A DNA stretch of 64,000 bases from JAICYJ01 sp038212095 (GCA_038212095.1 JBBQUW010000004.1:1-64000); one strand, 5' to 3'. Shown: positions 36,704 to 46,324, counted from the stretch's first letter. Translations and numbers: made by a program. Notes: generated by a model not told the origin, from the letters alone.

Positions 36704-36803
36704 CAGGCTCGCTCGGGCGATTGACCTGGGTTTCATAAGCTCGTACGCTTTTTGCGTTGGTGTAACGCGCTTTAGTTGACGCAAAGAGCTCCGGGGAGGC
36801 ACC
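36704..36803 (+). promoter_or_regulatory. Upstream region of the secreted propeller gene
   Basis: A 100-bp AT-richer gap. TTTGCGT near 36752 and ACGCAAA near 36778 form an inverted repeat that encloses a GCGTT/AACGC stem. GGGGAGG precedes the GTG at 36804. The repeat could terminate acnA or regulate the next gene. Confidence 0.4.
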
Positions 36804-38555
36804 GTGCGACGAGTCTGGCTATCGATCCTGTTTACCGTGCTGGCGGCAGTGGCCACCAGCGCCGCGGCGTCGGCGGCCACGCTCCAGCCCGCCGCCGGTT
36901 GACAGGGATCGAGCTCTGCACCCATCCGCCGGCACCTCGTGCCGGCAACGGCGATCGCAGATCCGTCGGCGCCGGTTCCAACCGCGCGGGCGCTGTCGCT
37001 GGTCGGCTTTGGCGACATGGTCTTCGACGGGGCGAACCAGCACGTGTTCATCACCGGCAGCCCGGGGCTGGGCAACAGCTCGATCGTGGTCACCGACTAC
37101 ACGGGCGCGATCGTGACGACGATCACAGGCGAGGCCGGCGCCGGTGGCCTGGCCATCGACGGCTCGACCCTCTACGTCGCCCGTTGCGGATGGGGTGTGA
37201 TCGACACGATCGACCTCACGACGCTGACCAAGACCGGCAGCATCACCGCTGCAGCCGGCGGCACGTGCGACATCGGAATCGCGGGTGGCAGAGTGTGGTT
37301 CTCGACTGACTACCAGTGGGGGACGCTGACGTCGGTCACGCTCGCCACGCCGCACGTGACGGCCTCGTACGGCTCCTACTACGGCGCCGTCTTCGCCACC
37401 GCGGCCGACGCGCCAAACTTGCTGGTGGTCGGCGAGGCCGGCCAGAGCCCAACGTACACATACGCGTTCGACACCAGCGGCGGTGGGCTCACCCCGACCG
37501 GATCGAGCATGGACCTCGGCGGCGCCGCCAACCTCGGTCAGATGTCGCTCACCAGTGACGGAGCCAAGATGTACATGGCCTCCGGCTCCCCCTACCAGGG
37601 GCAGGCGTTCGCGCTACCCGGGTTTGCGGCGGCCGGTGTCTACCCGACCGCGCCGTATCCCACGGCGATCGCGGTCACCGCCGTCGGCAGTCACGTCGCC
37701 GTCGGTGAGGACGGGATCTACAACCCGGACGTGTGGCTGTTCGCCTCCGACTCGTCGACTCCGATGTGGAAGTACGACTTCAACTCCACCTCCGACACCG
37801 TCTACCAAGGGGGCATCGGGTTCACGCCGGACGAGAGCGCGCTGTTCGTGCTGTCGGGCGACGTCTCGTTCGACCATACCCTCAAGTTGAGCGTGTTCTC
37901 TGGGCCGACGAAAGCGTCCGGATCTCTGACGCTGACAGCCTCGCGGTCGACCGCGACCTACGGGCAGTCGGTGACCCTGACAGCTCACCTCGGCACCGCT
38001 TCGGCCAACCACTCCGTCTCGATCTACGCGCTGCCCGTCGGCGGCGCTCGCCGCCTGATCGCCACCGGAGAGGTAGCTGGCGACGGGACGTTCTCCAGCT
38101 CCACCACGTTGGCCCGCACGACGACGTTCACCGCTGAGTGGGCGGGCGACAGCACCTATCGGCTGGCCCGCTCGGCGGGCCGCACGGTCGGCGTTCACGT
38201 CGTGATGGCATCGGCGCTCTCCAGCTCGTACGGCCGAGCCGGTGCATATCACCTCTACCACTATCACGCCTCATGCCCGTCGAACGGCACCCAGTGCCCC
38301 ATCTTCGCCGCGGCGGTGAAGCCGAACCACGCCGGCAAGTCCGTGACGTTCACGCTCCAGCGGCTGACCAGCTCCGGCTGGCGGATCGTGGGAACGGCGG
38401 CCGTGAGGCTGAACTCCAACAGCGTGGCCGCGGTGCGGTTCCGCTACGCACCCGCCTCGAAGGGACACAGCTACCGGCTGAAGGCCGTCTACGCCGGCGA
38501 CGCCGATCACCTCGGCGGATCGACGGCCTGGTCGTACCTGCGCATCACGTCGTAA
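36804..38555 (+). pseudogene. Secreted beta-propeller/Ig protein with in-frame TGA after the signal peptide
   Basis: Translation should begin at GTG 36804 (ribosome site GGGGAGG), giving a signal peptide (VWLSILFTVLAAVATSAAA-SAA). The same frame then meets TGA at 36900-36902 and stays open to 38555. Downstream are a YVTN/NHL-like propeller (about 45-365: VFDGANQHVFITGSPGL, LAIDGSTLYVARCG) and two Ig-like domains (YGQSVTLTAHLG; KSVTFTLQRL). Without the signal, the next possible start (GTG 36939) would give a cytoplasmic product, which makes no sense for this domain set. A TGG-to-TGA change would explain it. Decay or sequence error. Confidence 0.7.
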
Positions 38556-38571
38556 GCCGCGGTCGCAGCCC

Positions 38572-40026
38572 GTGGCCGATACGCTGCGCGCTGTGACCCT
38601 GCAGAGCGATCTGGTAGCGGTCGCGGGCCGTGACAACGTGATCACGGACGCGGCCGCGCTGCGCACCTACGAATCGGACGCGCTGACCGGCTACCGGGCG
38701 ATACCACGGGCCGTCGTGCTGCCGGGGTCGACCGACCAGGTGGCGGCCGCGGTGCGGGTGTGCGCGGCCCACGCCATCCCATTCGTGGCCCGCGGTGCCG
38801 GCACCGGGCTGTCGGGCGGCGCCGTGCCGGTGGCCGAGGGGATCGTGATCGGGCTGGCGCGCATGAACCGGATCCTCGACGTCGACGTGGCGAACCGGCG
38901 CGTGCGGCTGCAGCCGGGCGTCACCAACCTCGACGTCACCCGCGCGGTGGCCGGGCATGGCCTCTACTACGCGCCTGACCCATCCAGCCAGCAGGTCTGC
39001 ACGATCGGCGGCAACGTGGCCGAGAACTCTGGCGGCGCCCACTGCCTCAAGCACGGCTTCACCAGCAACCACGTGCTGGAGGCCGAGCTGGTGCTGGCGG
39101 ACGGGCAGGTGGTGCGGCTGGCGGCGGGCGACCGGCTCGACCTGCTGGGTGCGCTGGTCGGCTCGGAGGGAACGCTGGGCATCGTCACCGAGGTCGTGGT
39201 CGGCGTGCTGCCCCGGCCGCAGCGGGTCGAGACGCTACTGGCCGCGTTCGCGACCACCGATCACGCCGGCGAGGCCGTCTCGGCAATCATCGCCGGCGGC
39301 ATCATCCCGGCCGCGATCGAGATGATGGACGCGCTGACCATCCAGGCCGCCGAGGCAGCCGTCGGCGCGGGGCTGCCGCTGGACGCCGGAGCGGTGCTGC
39401 TGGTAGAGCTGGACGGGCCCGCGGTCGAGGTCGAGGAGCTGCTGGGACGGGTGGTCGAGATGTGCCGCGCGGCCGGCGCGGGAGTGGTGCGGCGGGCCGG
39501 CGACGAGGCTGAGCGGGCGGGCTTCTGGCGCGGCCGCAAGGCCGCCTTCGCCGCGATGGGCCGGATCAGCCGCGACTACTACGTGCAGGACGGCGTGGTG
39601 CCGCGCACGCGGCTGCCCGAGACGCTGCGGCGGATCGCCGAGCTGTCGGCCGGCTACGGGCTGCGGGTGGGCAACGTGTTCCACGCCGGCGACGGCAACC
39701 TGCACCCGCTGGTGCTGTACGACGGCTCGGTGGCGGGCGAGGCCGCCCGCGCCGAGCAACTGGCATCGGAGATCCTGATCGCCTGCGTCGAGGCCGGCGG
39801 CTCGCTGACCGGCGAGCACGGCATCGGCCTGGACAAGGCGCGCCACATGCCGCGCATGTTCTCGCCGGACGACCTGGATGCGATGAACATGCTGCGCTGC
39901 GGGTTCGACCCCGACGGACGCTGTAACCCGGGCAAGGTGTTTCCCACCCCGCGGCTGTGCGGCGAGGTGCCCGGCCACCACCGCCAGCATCCGCTGGAGC
40001 GCGAGGGGGTGGCGGAGCGATGGTGA
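38572..40026 (+). CDS. glcD: Glycolate oxidase subunit GlcD (FAD-linked oxidase)
   Basis: 484 residues from GTG 38572. Another GTG at 38593 has a TACGCT -10 box 7 nt upstream and may be the true, leaderless start. The FAD-binding PCMH domain shows VARGAGTGLSGGAVPVAEG and CTIGGNVAENSGGAHCLKHG. The C-terminal FAD-oxidase domain ends HAGDGNLHP ... GGSLTGEHGIGLDK. It oxidises glycolate (or D-lactate) to glyoxylate. First of three overlapping genes glcD-glcE-glcF. Confidence 0.93.
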   Translation: MADTLRAVTLQSDLVAVAGRDNVITDAAALRTYESDALTGYRAIPRAVVLPGSTDQVAAAVRVCAAHAIPFVARGAGTGLSGGAVPVAEGIVIGLARMNRILDVDVANRRVRLQPGVTNLDVTRAVAGHGLYYAPDPSSQQVCTIGGNVAENSGGAHCLKHGFTSNHVLEAELVLADGQVVRLAAGDRLDLLGALVGSEGTLGIVTEVVVGVLPRPQRVETLLAAFATTDHAGEAVSAIIAGGIIPAAIEMMDALTIQAAEAAVGAGLPLDAGAVLLVELDGPAVEVEELLGRVVEMCRAAGAGVVRRAGDEAERAGFWRGRKAAFAAMGRISRDYYVQDGVVPRTRLPETLRRIAELSAGYGLRVGNVFHAGDGNLHPLVLYDGSVAGEAARAEQLASEILIACVEAGGSLTGEHGIGLDKARHMPRMFSPDDLDAMNMLRCGFDPDGRCNPGKVFPTPRLCGEVPGHHRQHPLEREGVAERW

Positions 40027-40787
40027 TCGAGCACGAGGCCGGCGATCTCACCTGCACCGTCGAGGCCGAGACGCCGCTGGACGAGCTGCAGGGCCAGCTG
40101 GCGGCACGCGGCCAGATGCTCGCGCTCGACCCGCCGCTCGGCGACCAGCTGTCGGTGGGCGAGGTGTTTGACCGGGCGCTGTTCGGGCCGCGCGCGCACC
40201 GCTACGGGCTGCCGCGCGACCTGGTGCTGGGCGTGCGCGTGCGGCTGGCCGACGGCCGCGTCGTGCGGGGCGGGGGCAAGGTGGTCAAGAACGTGGCCGG
40301 CTACGACCTGCCAAAGCTGTTCACAGGCGCTGAGGGCAGGCTGGGCCGGCTGCTGGAGCTGACGCTGCGGCTGCACCCGCTGCCCGCCGCCACCTGCACC
40401 GTGATCGCGCCGCCGTGCGACCCGCGCCCGTTGGAGCCGCTGGCGGCGGCCTGCATCGAGTACTCCTGGCCGGACGACCGCATGCTGGTGCGCTTCGAGA
40501 GCGCGGTGGCCGTTCGGCTGGCCGCCGCGGCCCGCGAGCTGGTCGGTGGCGAGCTGGTGGCCGACGACGCCGCCCTCTGGGACGAGCAGCGCGCCCGCCA
40601 GTCCGGTCTGCAGCTGCACCGCTGCCCGCCGGCGGATGCGGTCGCCGCTTGCTCTCGGCTTCGCGCCGATGGTGCGAGCCGGATCGTGGGCCGCTGGGCG
40701 CGGGGATGGCTGTTCGCCGACGTGACTGCCGCACCGCGTCCGCTGTCGCCGCTCGAGCTGCGCGTGATCGAGCGGTTCTCGGCGTGA
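40020..40787 (+). CDS. glcE: Glycolate oxidase subunit GlcE (FAD-binding)
   Basis: 255 residues from ATG 40020, overlapping the glcD stop by 7 nt. It has only the FAD-binding half: TPLDELQGQLAARGQML, the short GDQLSVGEVFDRALFGPRAHRYGL segment, and GGKVVKNVAGYDLPKLFTGAEG, which is diagnostic of GlcE. It is shorter than E. coli GlcE (~350). Works with GlcD and GlcF at the membrane. Confidence 0.92.
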   Translation: MVIEHEAGDLTCTVEAETPLDELQGQLAARGQMLALDPPLGDQLSVGEVFDRALFGPRAHRYGLPRDLVLGVRVRLADGRVVRGGGKVVKNVAGYDLPKLFTGAEGRLGRLLELTLRLHPLPAATCTVIAPPCDPRPLEPLAAACIEYSWPDDRMLVRFESAVAVRLAAAARELVGGELVADDAALWDEQRARQSGLQLHRCPPADAVAACSRLRADGASRIVGRWARGWLFADVTAAPRPLSPLELRVIERFSA

Positions 40788-41968
40788 ACGCCTCCACCCG
40801 CGAGCTGCTGGACGCCTGCGTACACTGCGGCTTCTGTCTGCCGGCCTGCCCCACCTACACGCTGTGGGGCGAGGAGATGGACTCGCCGCGCGGCCGGATC
40901 CAGCTGATGAGCCTGGTCGAAGATGGCCAGCTGGCGCTCGATGCGAGCGTCGCCCGTCACCTCGACCGCTGCCTGGGCTGCCTGGCCTGCGTCCCGGCCT
41001 GCCCCAGCGGCGTGCGCTACGACCGGCTGATCGAGCGGGCACGCGTGCGTCGGCGGGCGGAGGCGCCCACCTCGTTGCGGGCGCGGGTGATCGACCGCGC
41101 GGTGTTCGCGCTGTTCCCACGTCCACGGCTGCTGCGCGCCGTGTCATGGCCGCTGGCGCTTGGCATCAGGCCGATGGCGCTGGCGCCGCGGATCACAGTC
41201 GCCGAGATGCGCGCCGCGCCGCCGCAGTACACCGCGGCCGTGGGCGAGCGAATGCTCTCGGTGGCGCTGCTGTCGGGCTGTGTCCAGCGCGTCTACTTCG
41301 GGCCGGTCAACGTCGCCGCTGCCGACCGGCTGTCGGCCTGCGGCTGCGACGTCTTGGTGCCGCCCGGGCAGGGCTGCTGCGGCGCGCTGCACCTGCACGC
41401 CGGTCGCGAGCAGCAGGCACGCAGGCTGGCCGAGCGCACGATCGCGGCGCTGGCGGGATATGACCGCGTGGCCGCCACCGCGGCGGGCTGCGGCTCGGCG
41501 ATGAAGGAGTACGGCGAGCTGCTGGACACGCCGGCCGCGCACGACTTCTCGAGCCGCGTGCGCGACGTGACGGAGCTGCTGGCCGAGCTGGCCCAGCCGG
41601 CGCCGTCAGCGGTTCCGGAGGGTTGCGCCCTGCGGGTGGTCTACCAGGACGCCTGCCACCTCAACCACGCGCAGGGCGTGCATCGCCAGCCACGCGAGCT
41701 GCTGCGAGCCGTGCCTGGCCTGGAGCTGGTCGAGATCGAGGACGCCGACCGCTGCTGTGGCTCAGCCGGGATCTACAACCTGACCCAGCCGCGCGCCGCC
41801 GCCCAGCTCGGCGAGCTCAAGGCGCGATCGATCCTGGCCGCGCAGCCAGATGTGATCGCCACCGGCAATCCGGGCTGTGCGCTGCAGCTGGCGGCATCGC
41901 TGCGCCGGCTGGGCCGCGGCGACCTGCCGATCGTTCACCCCGTCCAGCTGCTGGCCGGCTACTCGTAG
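40784..41968 (+). CDS. glcF: Glycolate oxidase iron-sulfur subunit GlcF
   Basis: 394 residues from the GTG overlapping the glcE stop (GTGA). Two [4Fe-4S] motifs, CVHCGFCLPACPTY near residue 12 and CLGCLACVPACPSG near 62, are followed by two CCG domains (GQGCCGALHLHAG and DADRCCGSAGIYN, with DACHLNH). It takes electrons from the flavin subunits to the quinone pool. Length is normal. Confidence 0.94.
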   Translation: MNASTRELLDACVHCGFCLPACPTYTLWGEEMDSPRGRIQLMSLVEDGQLALDASVARHLDRCLGCLACVPACPSGVRYDRLIERARVRRRAEAPTSLRARVIDRAVFALFPRPRLLRAVSWPLALGIRPMALAPRITVAEMRAAPPQYTAAVGERMLSVALLSGCVQRVYFGPVNVAAADRLSACGCDVLVPPGQGCCGALHLHAGREQQARRLAERTIAALAGYDRVAATAAGCGSAMKEYGELLDTPAAHDFSSRVRDVTELLAELAQPAPSAVPEGCALRVVYQDACHLNHAQGVHRQPRELLRAVPGLELVEIEDADRCCGSAGIYNLTQPRAAAQLGELKARSILAAQPDVIATGNPGCALQLAASLRRLGRGDLPIVHPVQLLAGYS

Positions 41969-42126
41969 AAGCCGAGCGCGAACGAGATCGTCGCGAACAG
42001 CGTGGCAACCGCGAGCCCGGCCCACTGGCCCGGAACGCCGGACAGGCCCGGTCCGGCCAGCACCGCAACCGTGGCCGTGACGATGCCGCCGCTGATAACC
42101 CACATCGCTGTTCGTCCCGCGCTCAT
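41959..42126 (-). CDS. 55-residue two-helix membrane peptide
   Basis: ATG at 42126, stop TAG at 41959, overlapping the last bases of glcF. The sequence starts MSAGRTAMWVISGGIVTATVAV and has a second hydrophobic stretch WAGLAVATLFATISFALG. Such short two-helix proteins are common and unassigned in this lineage. GC-rich third positions and clean hydrophobic pattern support coding. The ribosome site is weak. Confidence 0.6.
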   Translation of the reverse strand: MSAGRTAMWVISGGIVTATVAVLAGPGLSGVPGQWAGLAVATLFATISFALGFYE

Positions 42127-42179
42127 GCGGCGCTGAATCTACCAGAGTGGGCGGCGTCTGACGCCGGGCTGCCGTGTTC

Positions 42180-43070
42180 TCAGCGGCCGAGATCCGCGTA
42201 GCGGGCGCCGCCGAAGCGGGCCGACAGCAGGTCGTCGTCGCCGTCGGCGGCTGCCGCCACCACGTCGATCGCGGCCTCCAACTCGACCTGGTCGAGGTCG
42301 TCGCCCAGGATCGCGTGCTCGAACCACACCTCGCGCCGGGTGGGGACGTACGAGTAGGCGCCAAACCGCCGCGACTCGGTCAGCCGCAGCAGTTCCACCG
42401 CCAGATCGTCGCTCAGATCGACGTCCGATAGCACCGGCGACGAGGCGCGCACAGCGGTCGAGCTCTCCAGCACCGGCACGACGTCGACGAACACGCGGGC
42501 GCTGCCGAATCCGCCGTGGTAGCCCCAGGCCGGGTCGTGGTCGAACCCGCCGAAGCGCTCGTCCAGGAAGCGCTTGACGCGGCGATCCGTGATCTCGAGG
42601 TGGCTGGCAGCGTCACGCCGCAGCGCGGCAGGTGCCTGTGGAGCCTGGGGCGGCGGCGTCGCCTCACGCAGCAGTGCTTGCATCCTGGGCGCGAATGCCG
42701 CTGCCGCCCAGCCGATCATCCATACCGACGCCTGCACCTCGACGGCGGCCATCGTGGTGCCCGCCAAGATCGCGTGCTCCACCAGCACGTGATCCTGATC
42801 GTGCGAGAAGCGCCCCAGCACCAGCTCGCCGGTCTCGATCACCAGCAGCCGCGCCAGCCGCGCCGCGGGCTGATCACAGGCGGTCACGACCGCGCCGACG
42901 TGCACGTAGGGTCGGCCGCCGTCGTCGAGGAGAACGTCGACGGTGACCTCCGCGTCGCCCACTCCCACGCTGCCGCGCCACGCGTGCTGGGAGTCGACAC
43001 CTCCCGAGAAGGAGCGGGCCAGGGCCCGTCGTACCTCGATCTGGTTGACTTCGATCTGGCGGTCGCTCAC
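42180..43070 (-). CDS. Tandem YbjN-like (type III secretion chaperone-fold) protein
   Basis: 296 residues from GTG 43070. It has two similar alpha/beta modules (about 25-125 and 160-290). Each contains a strand like VTVDVLLDDGGRPYVHVGAVV or ARVFVDVVPVLESS, a LARLLVIETGELVLGRF or AVELLRLTESRRFGAYSYV segment, and a VEHAILAG or FEHAILGDDL motif. This matches YbjN/TY-Chap folds. Function is unknown, probably a protein-binding chaperone or regulator in the cytoplasm. Confidence 0.72.
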   Translation of the reverse strand: MSDRQIEVNQIEVRRALARSFSGGVDSQHAWRGSVGVGDAEVTVDVLLDDGGRPYVHVGAVVTACDQPAARLARLLVIETGELVLGRFSHDQDHVLVEHAILAGTTMAAVEVQASVWMIGWAAAAFAPRMQALLREATPPPQAPQAPAALRRDAASHLEITDRRVKRFLDERFGGFDHDPAWGYHGGFGSARVFVDVVPVLESSTAVRASSPVLSDVDLSDDLAVELLRLTESRRFGAYSYVPTRREVWFEHAILGDDLDQVELEAAIDVVAAAADGDDDLLSARFGGARYADLGR

Positions 43071-43101
43071 GGCGGCGAGTGTAGTCGAGCCGTCCGAACT
43101 T

Positions 43102-43509
43102 CTACGCGGTCGGCGTCACCTCCGCCGTGCAGTGCGCGCATCGGCGGGCGGCGGCCGGGATCACACTGAGGCACTCCGGACAGGCGCGCGCGCTGGGTGC
43201 CGTCTCGGGCTCCATCCGGCGGGCCTGGAGCGCGCTCAGCGGCTTCACGATCGCGAAGAACACCGCTGCGGCAACCGAGATGAAGCTGATCACGGCGTTC
43301 AGGAAGCTGCCGTAGCGAAACACGCTGCCGTTGACCGTGAACGTCAGCGCGCTGAAGTCTGGCTTGCCGACGATCGCCGCGATCACCGGCGTCAGGAGAT
43401 CGGCGACCAGTGAGTTGACGACGGCCACGAACGCGGCGCCGATCACGAACGCGATCGCCAGTTCGAGGATGTTGCCGCGCAGCAGGAACTGTTTGAACTC
43501 CTTCAACAT
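43102..43509 (-). CDS. mscL: Large-conductance mechanosensitive channel with C-terminal zinc ribbon
   Basis: 135 residues from ATG 43509, which has a GGAGG site; an upstream in-frame start lacks support. The N-terminal amphipathic helix MLKEFKQFLLRGN leads into TM1 (LAIAFVIGAAFVAVVNSLVADLLTPVI) and TM2 (FLNAVISFISVAAAVFFAIV), typical of MscL. The usual C-terminal helix bundle is replaced by a zinc ribbon, CPEC ... CAHC (about 108-128). It releases solutes under hypo-osmotic shock. The zinc ribbon is a lineage variant. Confidence 0.93.
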   Translation of the reverse strand: MLKEFKQFLLRGNILELAIAFVIGAAFVAVVNSLVADLLTPVIAAIVGKPDFSALTFTVNGSVFRYGSFLNAVISFISVAAAVFFAIVKPLSALQARRMEPETAPSARACPECLSVIPAAARRCAHCTAEVTPTA

Positions 43510-43561
43510 CGGGCCTCCGCTCGTTGGTACCTGGCCGATGCTATCGAATCGCGCGGCGACC

Positions 43562-44746
43562 TCACGCACCGCCGAGCACGAACGGTCGCATGACGCGCCA
43601 GGCCGCTCGCGGCCGGCGGCTCAGCCGGCCGGCCGCCAGAGGCAGCGAGGTGATCTCGCCGCGCAGCATCGCCGTTACCAGCTCGACCGGCAGCCGGTCG
43701 AGCATCTCCACGGCCCGGTCCCAGTCACGGTCGTCCATGCCGGCGACGTAGCGGTTGGCCCGCATCGCGAGACCCCACGACCGGCCCCGCGTCCGCCGCC
43801 CGACCCGCTCCCAGCTTCGCAGCCGCTCGACGGGCACCACCCCCGGGCGCTCCAGTGCGGCGACCGCGATCGGCGCCGCGCGGCGAGCGGCCAGGATCAC
43901 GTGCCGGATACCCTCCCCGAGCAGCGGGTTGGAGTGCCCACCCGCGTCACCGACCACCAGCAATCCGTCGCCGGTCAGGCGACGCGGCGCCTCCTGGCTG
44001 GGGATCCGGCCGCTGTGCAGCTCCAGCAGCTCGGCACCCGCCAGCTGATCGGCCAGCGCCCGTTCGACCGGCGGGTAGAGCTCGCGCGGGTTGGCGGCCG
44101 TGTCGGGCTGGATCACACCCACTCCCACCCGCACACGGGTACCACCGCGGGGAAAGGCCCAGGCGTAGCCGGCCGGCGCGATGCCACCGACCAGGATCAC
44201 GGCCTCGTCCTGGGGATAGCCCGGCGCCGCCAGCTCGCGCTCGTAGCCGACGCCGACGCGATCGAAGCCCTGATGCACGCCGGCCTGGCGGGCGATCAGC
44301 GAGCTGGTACCGGTGGCGTCGACCACAAGCCGGCAGCGGACGCTCCGCGACATGCCGCCGTGGCGAAGCGTCAGCTGGCCGGTTCGCTGTAGTCGGGCCA
44401 GCGTGCCGGTCTCGATCTCCGCGCCAGCCGCGCGGGCGCGATCCGCCAGATGGCGCCATGTGGCGGTGACATCGAGCGCGCAGCCCACGCCATCGCCCCA
44501 CTCGATCGTGCTCCGCGAGCTGCGTGAGCGGAACGAGAGCCGCTCGATCGGGTGCCAGAGGTGGTCGGGCAGTTCGAGCTCGCGCAGCGCGTCCTGCCAG
44601 GATCCGCCCGAGGTGCGGACTGGGATTCCGATCGCCGCGTTGCGCTCGCACACCAGCACCGAAAGGCCGCGGCCTGCCAGCGGTTCGGCGAGGGCGAGTC
44701 CGGCCGGCCCGCCGCCCACGATCACCACGTCACGCTGCTCGAGCAC
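43562..44746 (-). CDS. FAD-dependent oxidoreductase of the geranylgeranyl reductase family
   Basis: 394 residues from GTG 44746. Dinucleotide-binding motif VVIVGGGPAGLALAEPL is near the N-terminus, CERNAAIGIPVRTSGG follows, and the second FAD motif is GLLVVGDAGGHSNPLLGEGI near residue 270. This is the GGR/digeranylgeranylglycerophospholipid-reductase-like group. The substrate may be an isoprenoid, such as a menaquinone side chain, but is not proven. Short divergent gap (61 bp) to the 44808 gene. Confidence 0.85.
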   Translation of the reverse strand: MLEQRDVVIVGGGPAGLALAEPLAGRGLSVLVCERNAAIGIPVRTSGGSWQDALRELELPDHLWHPIERLSFRSRSSRSTIEWGDGVGCALDVTATWRHLADRARAAGAEIETGTLARLQRTGQLTLRHGGMSRSVRCRLVVDATGTSSLIARQAGVHQGFDRVGVGYERELAAPGYPQDEAVILVGGIAPAGYAWAFPRGGTRVRVGVGVIQPDTAANPRELYPPVERALADQLAGAELLELHSGRIPSQEAPRRLTGDGLLVVGDAGGHSNPLLGEGIRHVILAARRAAPIAVAALERPGVVPVERLRSWERVGRRTRGRSWGLAMRANRYVAGMDDRDWDRAVEMLDRLPVELVTAMLRGEITSLPLAAGRLSRRPRAAWRVMRPFVLGGA

Positions 44747-44795
44747 CCCTCAAGGCTACCGCCACGGCACGCGTCCGGCGGCGGGCCGGGGCCGG

Positions 44796-44801
44796 TAAGC
44801 T
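44796..44801 (+). promoter_or_regulatory. -10 element, leaderless type
   Basis: TAAGCT ends 6 nt before the GTG at 44808, with no ribosome site between. It matches the spacing seen at lhr and acnA and would serve the 44808-lplA pair. Confidence 0.5.
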
Positions 44802-44807
44802 GCCGCT

Positions 44808-45539
44808 GTGAGATCGCGTGAGCTCGACGGGATGTTGGAGCTGGCCGACGAACTGGTCGCGGCGCGTGCCGCGCTGCGGCGGCTGCAGACGCTCGATCGC
44901 GCGATCGCCCACGAGCAGGCGATCGTCGAGCGCGCGCCGGCGCTGGCCGCAGCTGTGGGCGATAGCCGCGCCCGGATCGAGCGGATCGCGCGCGCCCTGG
45001 AGCAGCAGTGGGTCGATCAGGGACCGCTGGTGGCGCTGTGGCAGCGCGCGGCCGAGCTGGCCGAGCTGGCCGAAGGTTCAGGCGCCGACCCGGCCGAGTA
45101 CCGCGCGGGGGTCGAGGAGGCGCGTCAACGGGTGGAGTCCGCTCGGCTGGGCACCCGCGAGACGCTCGCCAGCCTGTGCAGCGAACGGGAGACGCTGGTC
45201 GATCTGCTGCTGGTGGCCCCGTTCGATCTGGACGCTCCGGCGCCGGTGCGAGACGACGGGCGTCCCGAGGCCGGCCGGCGCGATGCCCTGGAGCTGATCG
45301 GCGCCTGCGACAGGGCGCTGGCGGTGGTGGAGGAGCAGCGCCAAAACGGCGAGCGGCGCCTGAGCGAGGCGTTCGCCGAGCGGGCCGAGTTGGGTAACGC
45401 CAACCAGATCGAGGCCCGCATCGCCGCACTGCAGACGGCCCTTCCCGAGCTGGTCGAGCTACCCCGGACGGCGCCTCCCTCGGCAGCCCAGCGCCTGCAG
45501 CGGGCCGGGCTGCGGGCGAGAGTCGACCCCCCGGCGTGA
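44808..45539 (+). CDS. Uncharacterised coiled-coil protein
   Basis: 243 residues from GTG 44808. It is almost entirely helical and charged, with heptad-like runs (LADELVAARAALRRLQTLDRA; RIERIARALEQQW; VEEARQRVESARLGTRETLASL), a short Pro/Asp linker, then another helix pair. No signal peptide or membrane segment. The stop overlaps lplA (GTGA), so the two are co-translated. No family is recognised. Confidence 0.7.
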   Translation: MRSRELDGMLELADELVAARAALRRLQTLDRAIAHEQAIVERAPALAAAVGDSRARIERIARALEQQWVDQGPLVALWQRAAELAELAEGSGADPAEYRAGVEEARQRVESARLGTRETLASLCSERETLVDLLLVAPFDLDAPAPVRDDGRPEAGRRDALELIGACDRALAVVEEQRQNGERRLSEAFAERAELGNANQIEARIAALQTALPELVELPRTAPPSAAQRLQRAGLRARVDPPA

Positions 45540-46324
45540 CAGCGCCCATCGCGGCGATCGACCTCGGCCGGATCGATCCCGCCTCGGCGCTGGCCTGGGA
45601 CGAGGCACTGGTGCGCGGGCCGCTGGACGAACCGACGCTGCTTCTGTGGCGCACGGATCCGGCGGTCGTGATCGGGCGCTTTCAGCGGGCCGATTGGGAG
45701 GTCGACACCGAGGCCTGCCGGCAGCGGGGGGTGCGGGTCTGGAGGCGGTTCACTGGCGGTGGCGCCGTTCACCTGGACGGCGGCACGCTGTGCATCGCCC
45801 TGGCCTGGCCGGCCGCGCACCACTGGTCGCTGGCCGGCGTGCCCGAGATGTACGCGCCGCTGCTCGACGGCATCGTTCGAGCGTGCGCGCTGTGCGGGGT
45901 CGCGGCTGTCCGCGATCAGCGCACCGTGCGGGTCGCCGGCCGCAAGGTGACCGGCATCGCCGCGCATCGCGGGCGGGATGCCATGATCGTTCACGGCACG
46001 CTGCTGATCGACGCCGACCTCGACTCGCTGCGAGCCTGCCTGGCGGGAGCGCGAGAGGGCGACCTGCACGGCCTGCCACGACCGGCTGCCAGCCGACCGG
46101 ACAGCGTCGCCAACGCCGGTGGCAGCGGCTGGGAGCAGGCGATGATCGCGGCGTTCGCGGCCCGGCCCGGACGTGCCACCGCTGCGCAGCACGAGAGCAT
46201 GCAACTGCTGCGTGCCGAGAAATACCACGACCCGGCGTGGCATGCCGGGCCGTGGACGAGCGTGACAGCGCCGTCGGTGCGCGCGCTGCTGGGGCCGGCT
46301 AGATCAGCGGCACCACTGCATTGA
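45536..46324 (+). CDS. lplA: Lipoate-protein ligase A family
   Basis: 262 residues. The ligase signature RRFTGGGAVHLDGGTLCIAL and the lipoyl-AMP Lys segment RVAGRKVTGIAAHRGRDAM are clear. ASALAWDEALV and LLWRTDPAVVIGRFQ match the N-terminal fold. It is an LplA/LipM-type enzyme that attaches lipoate or octanoate to 2-oxoacid dehydrogenase E2 or GcvH. An E1 alpha gene lies 600 bp downstream on the other strand. Its 3' end overlaps the convergent pilin gene. Confidence 0.88.
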   Translation: MTAPIAAIDLGRIDPASALAWDEALVRGPLDEPTLLLWRTDPAVVIGRFQRADWEVDTEACRQRGVRVWRRFTGGGAVHLDGGTLCIALAWPAAHHWSLAGVPEMYAPLLDGIVRACALCGVAAVRDQRTVRVAGRKVTGIAAHRGRDAMIVHGTLLIDADLDSLRACLAGAREGDLHGLPRPAASRPDSVANAGGSGWEQAMIAAFAARPGRATAAQHESMQLLRAEKYHDPAWHAGPWTSVTAPSVRALLGPARSAAPLH

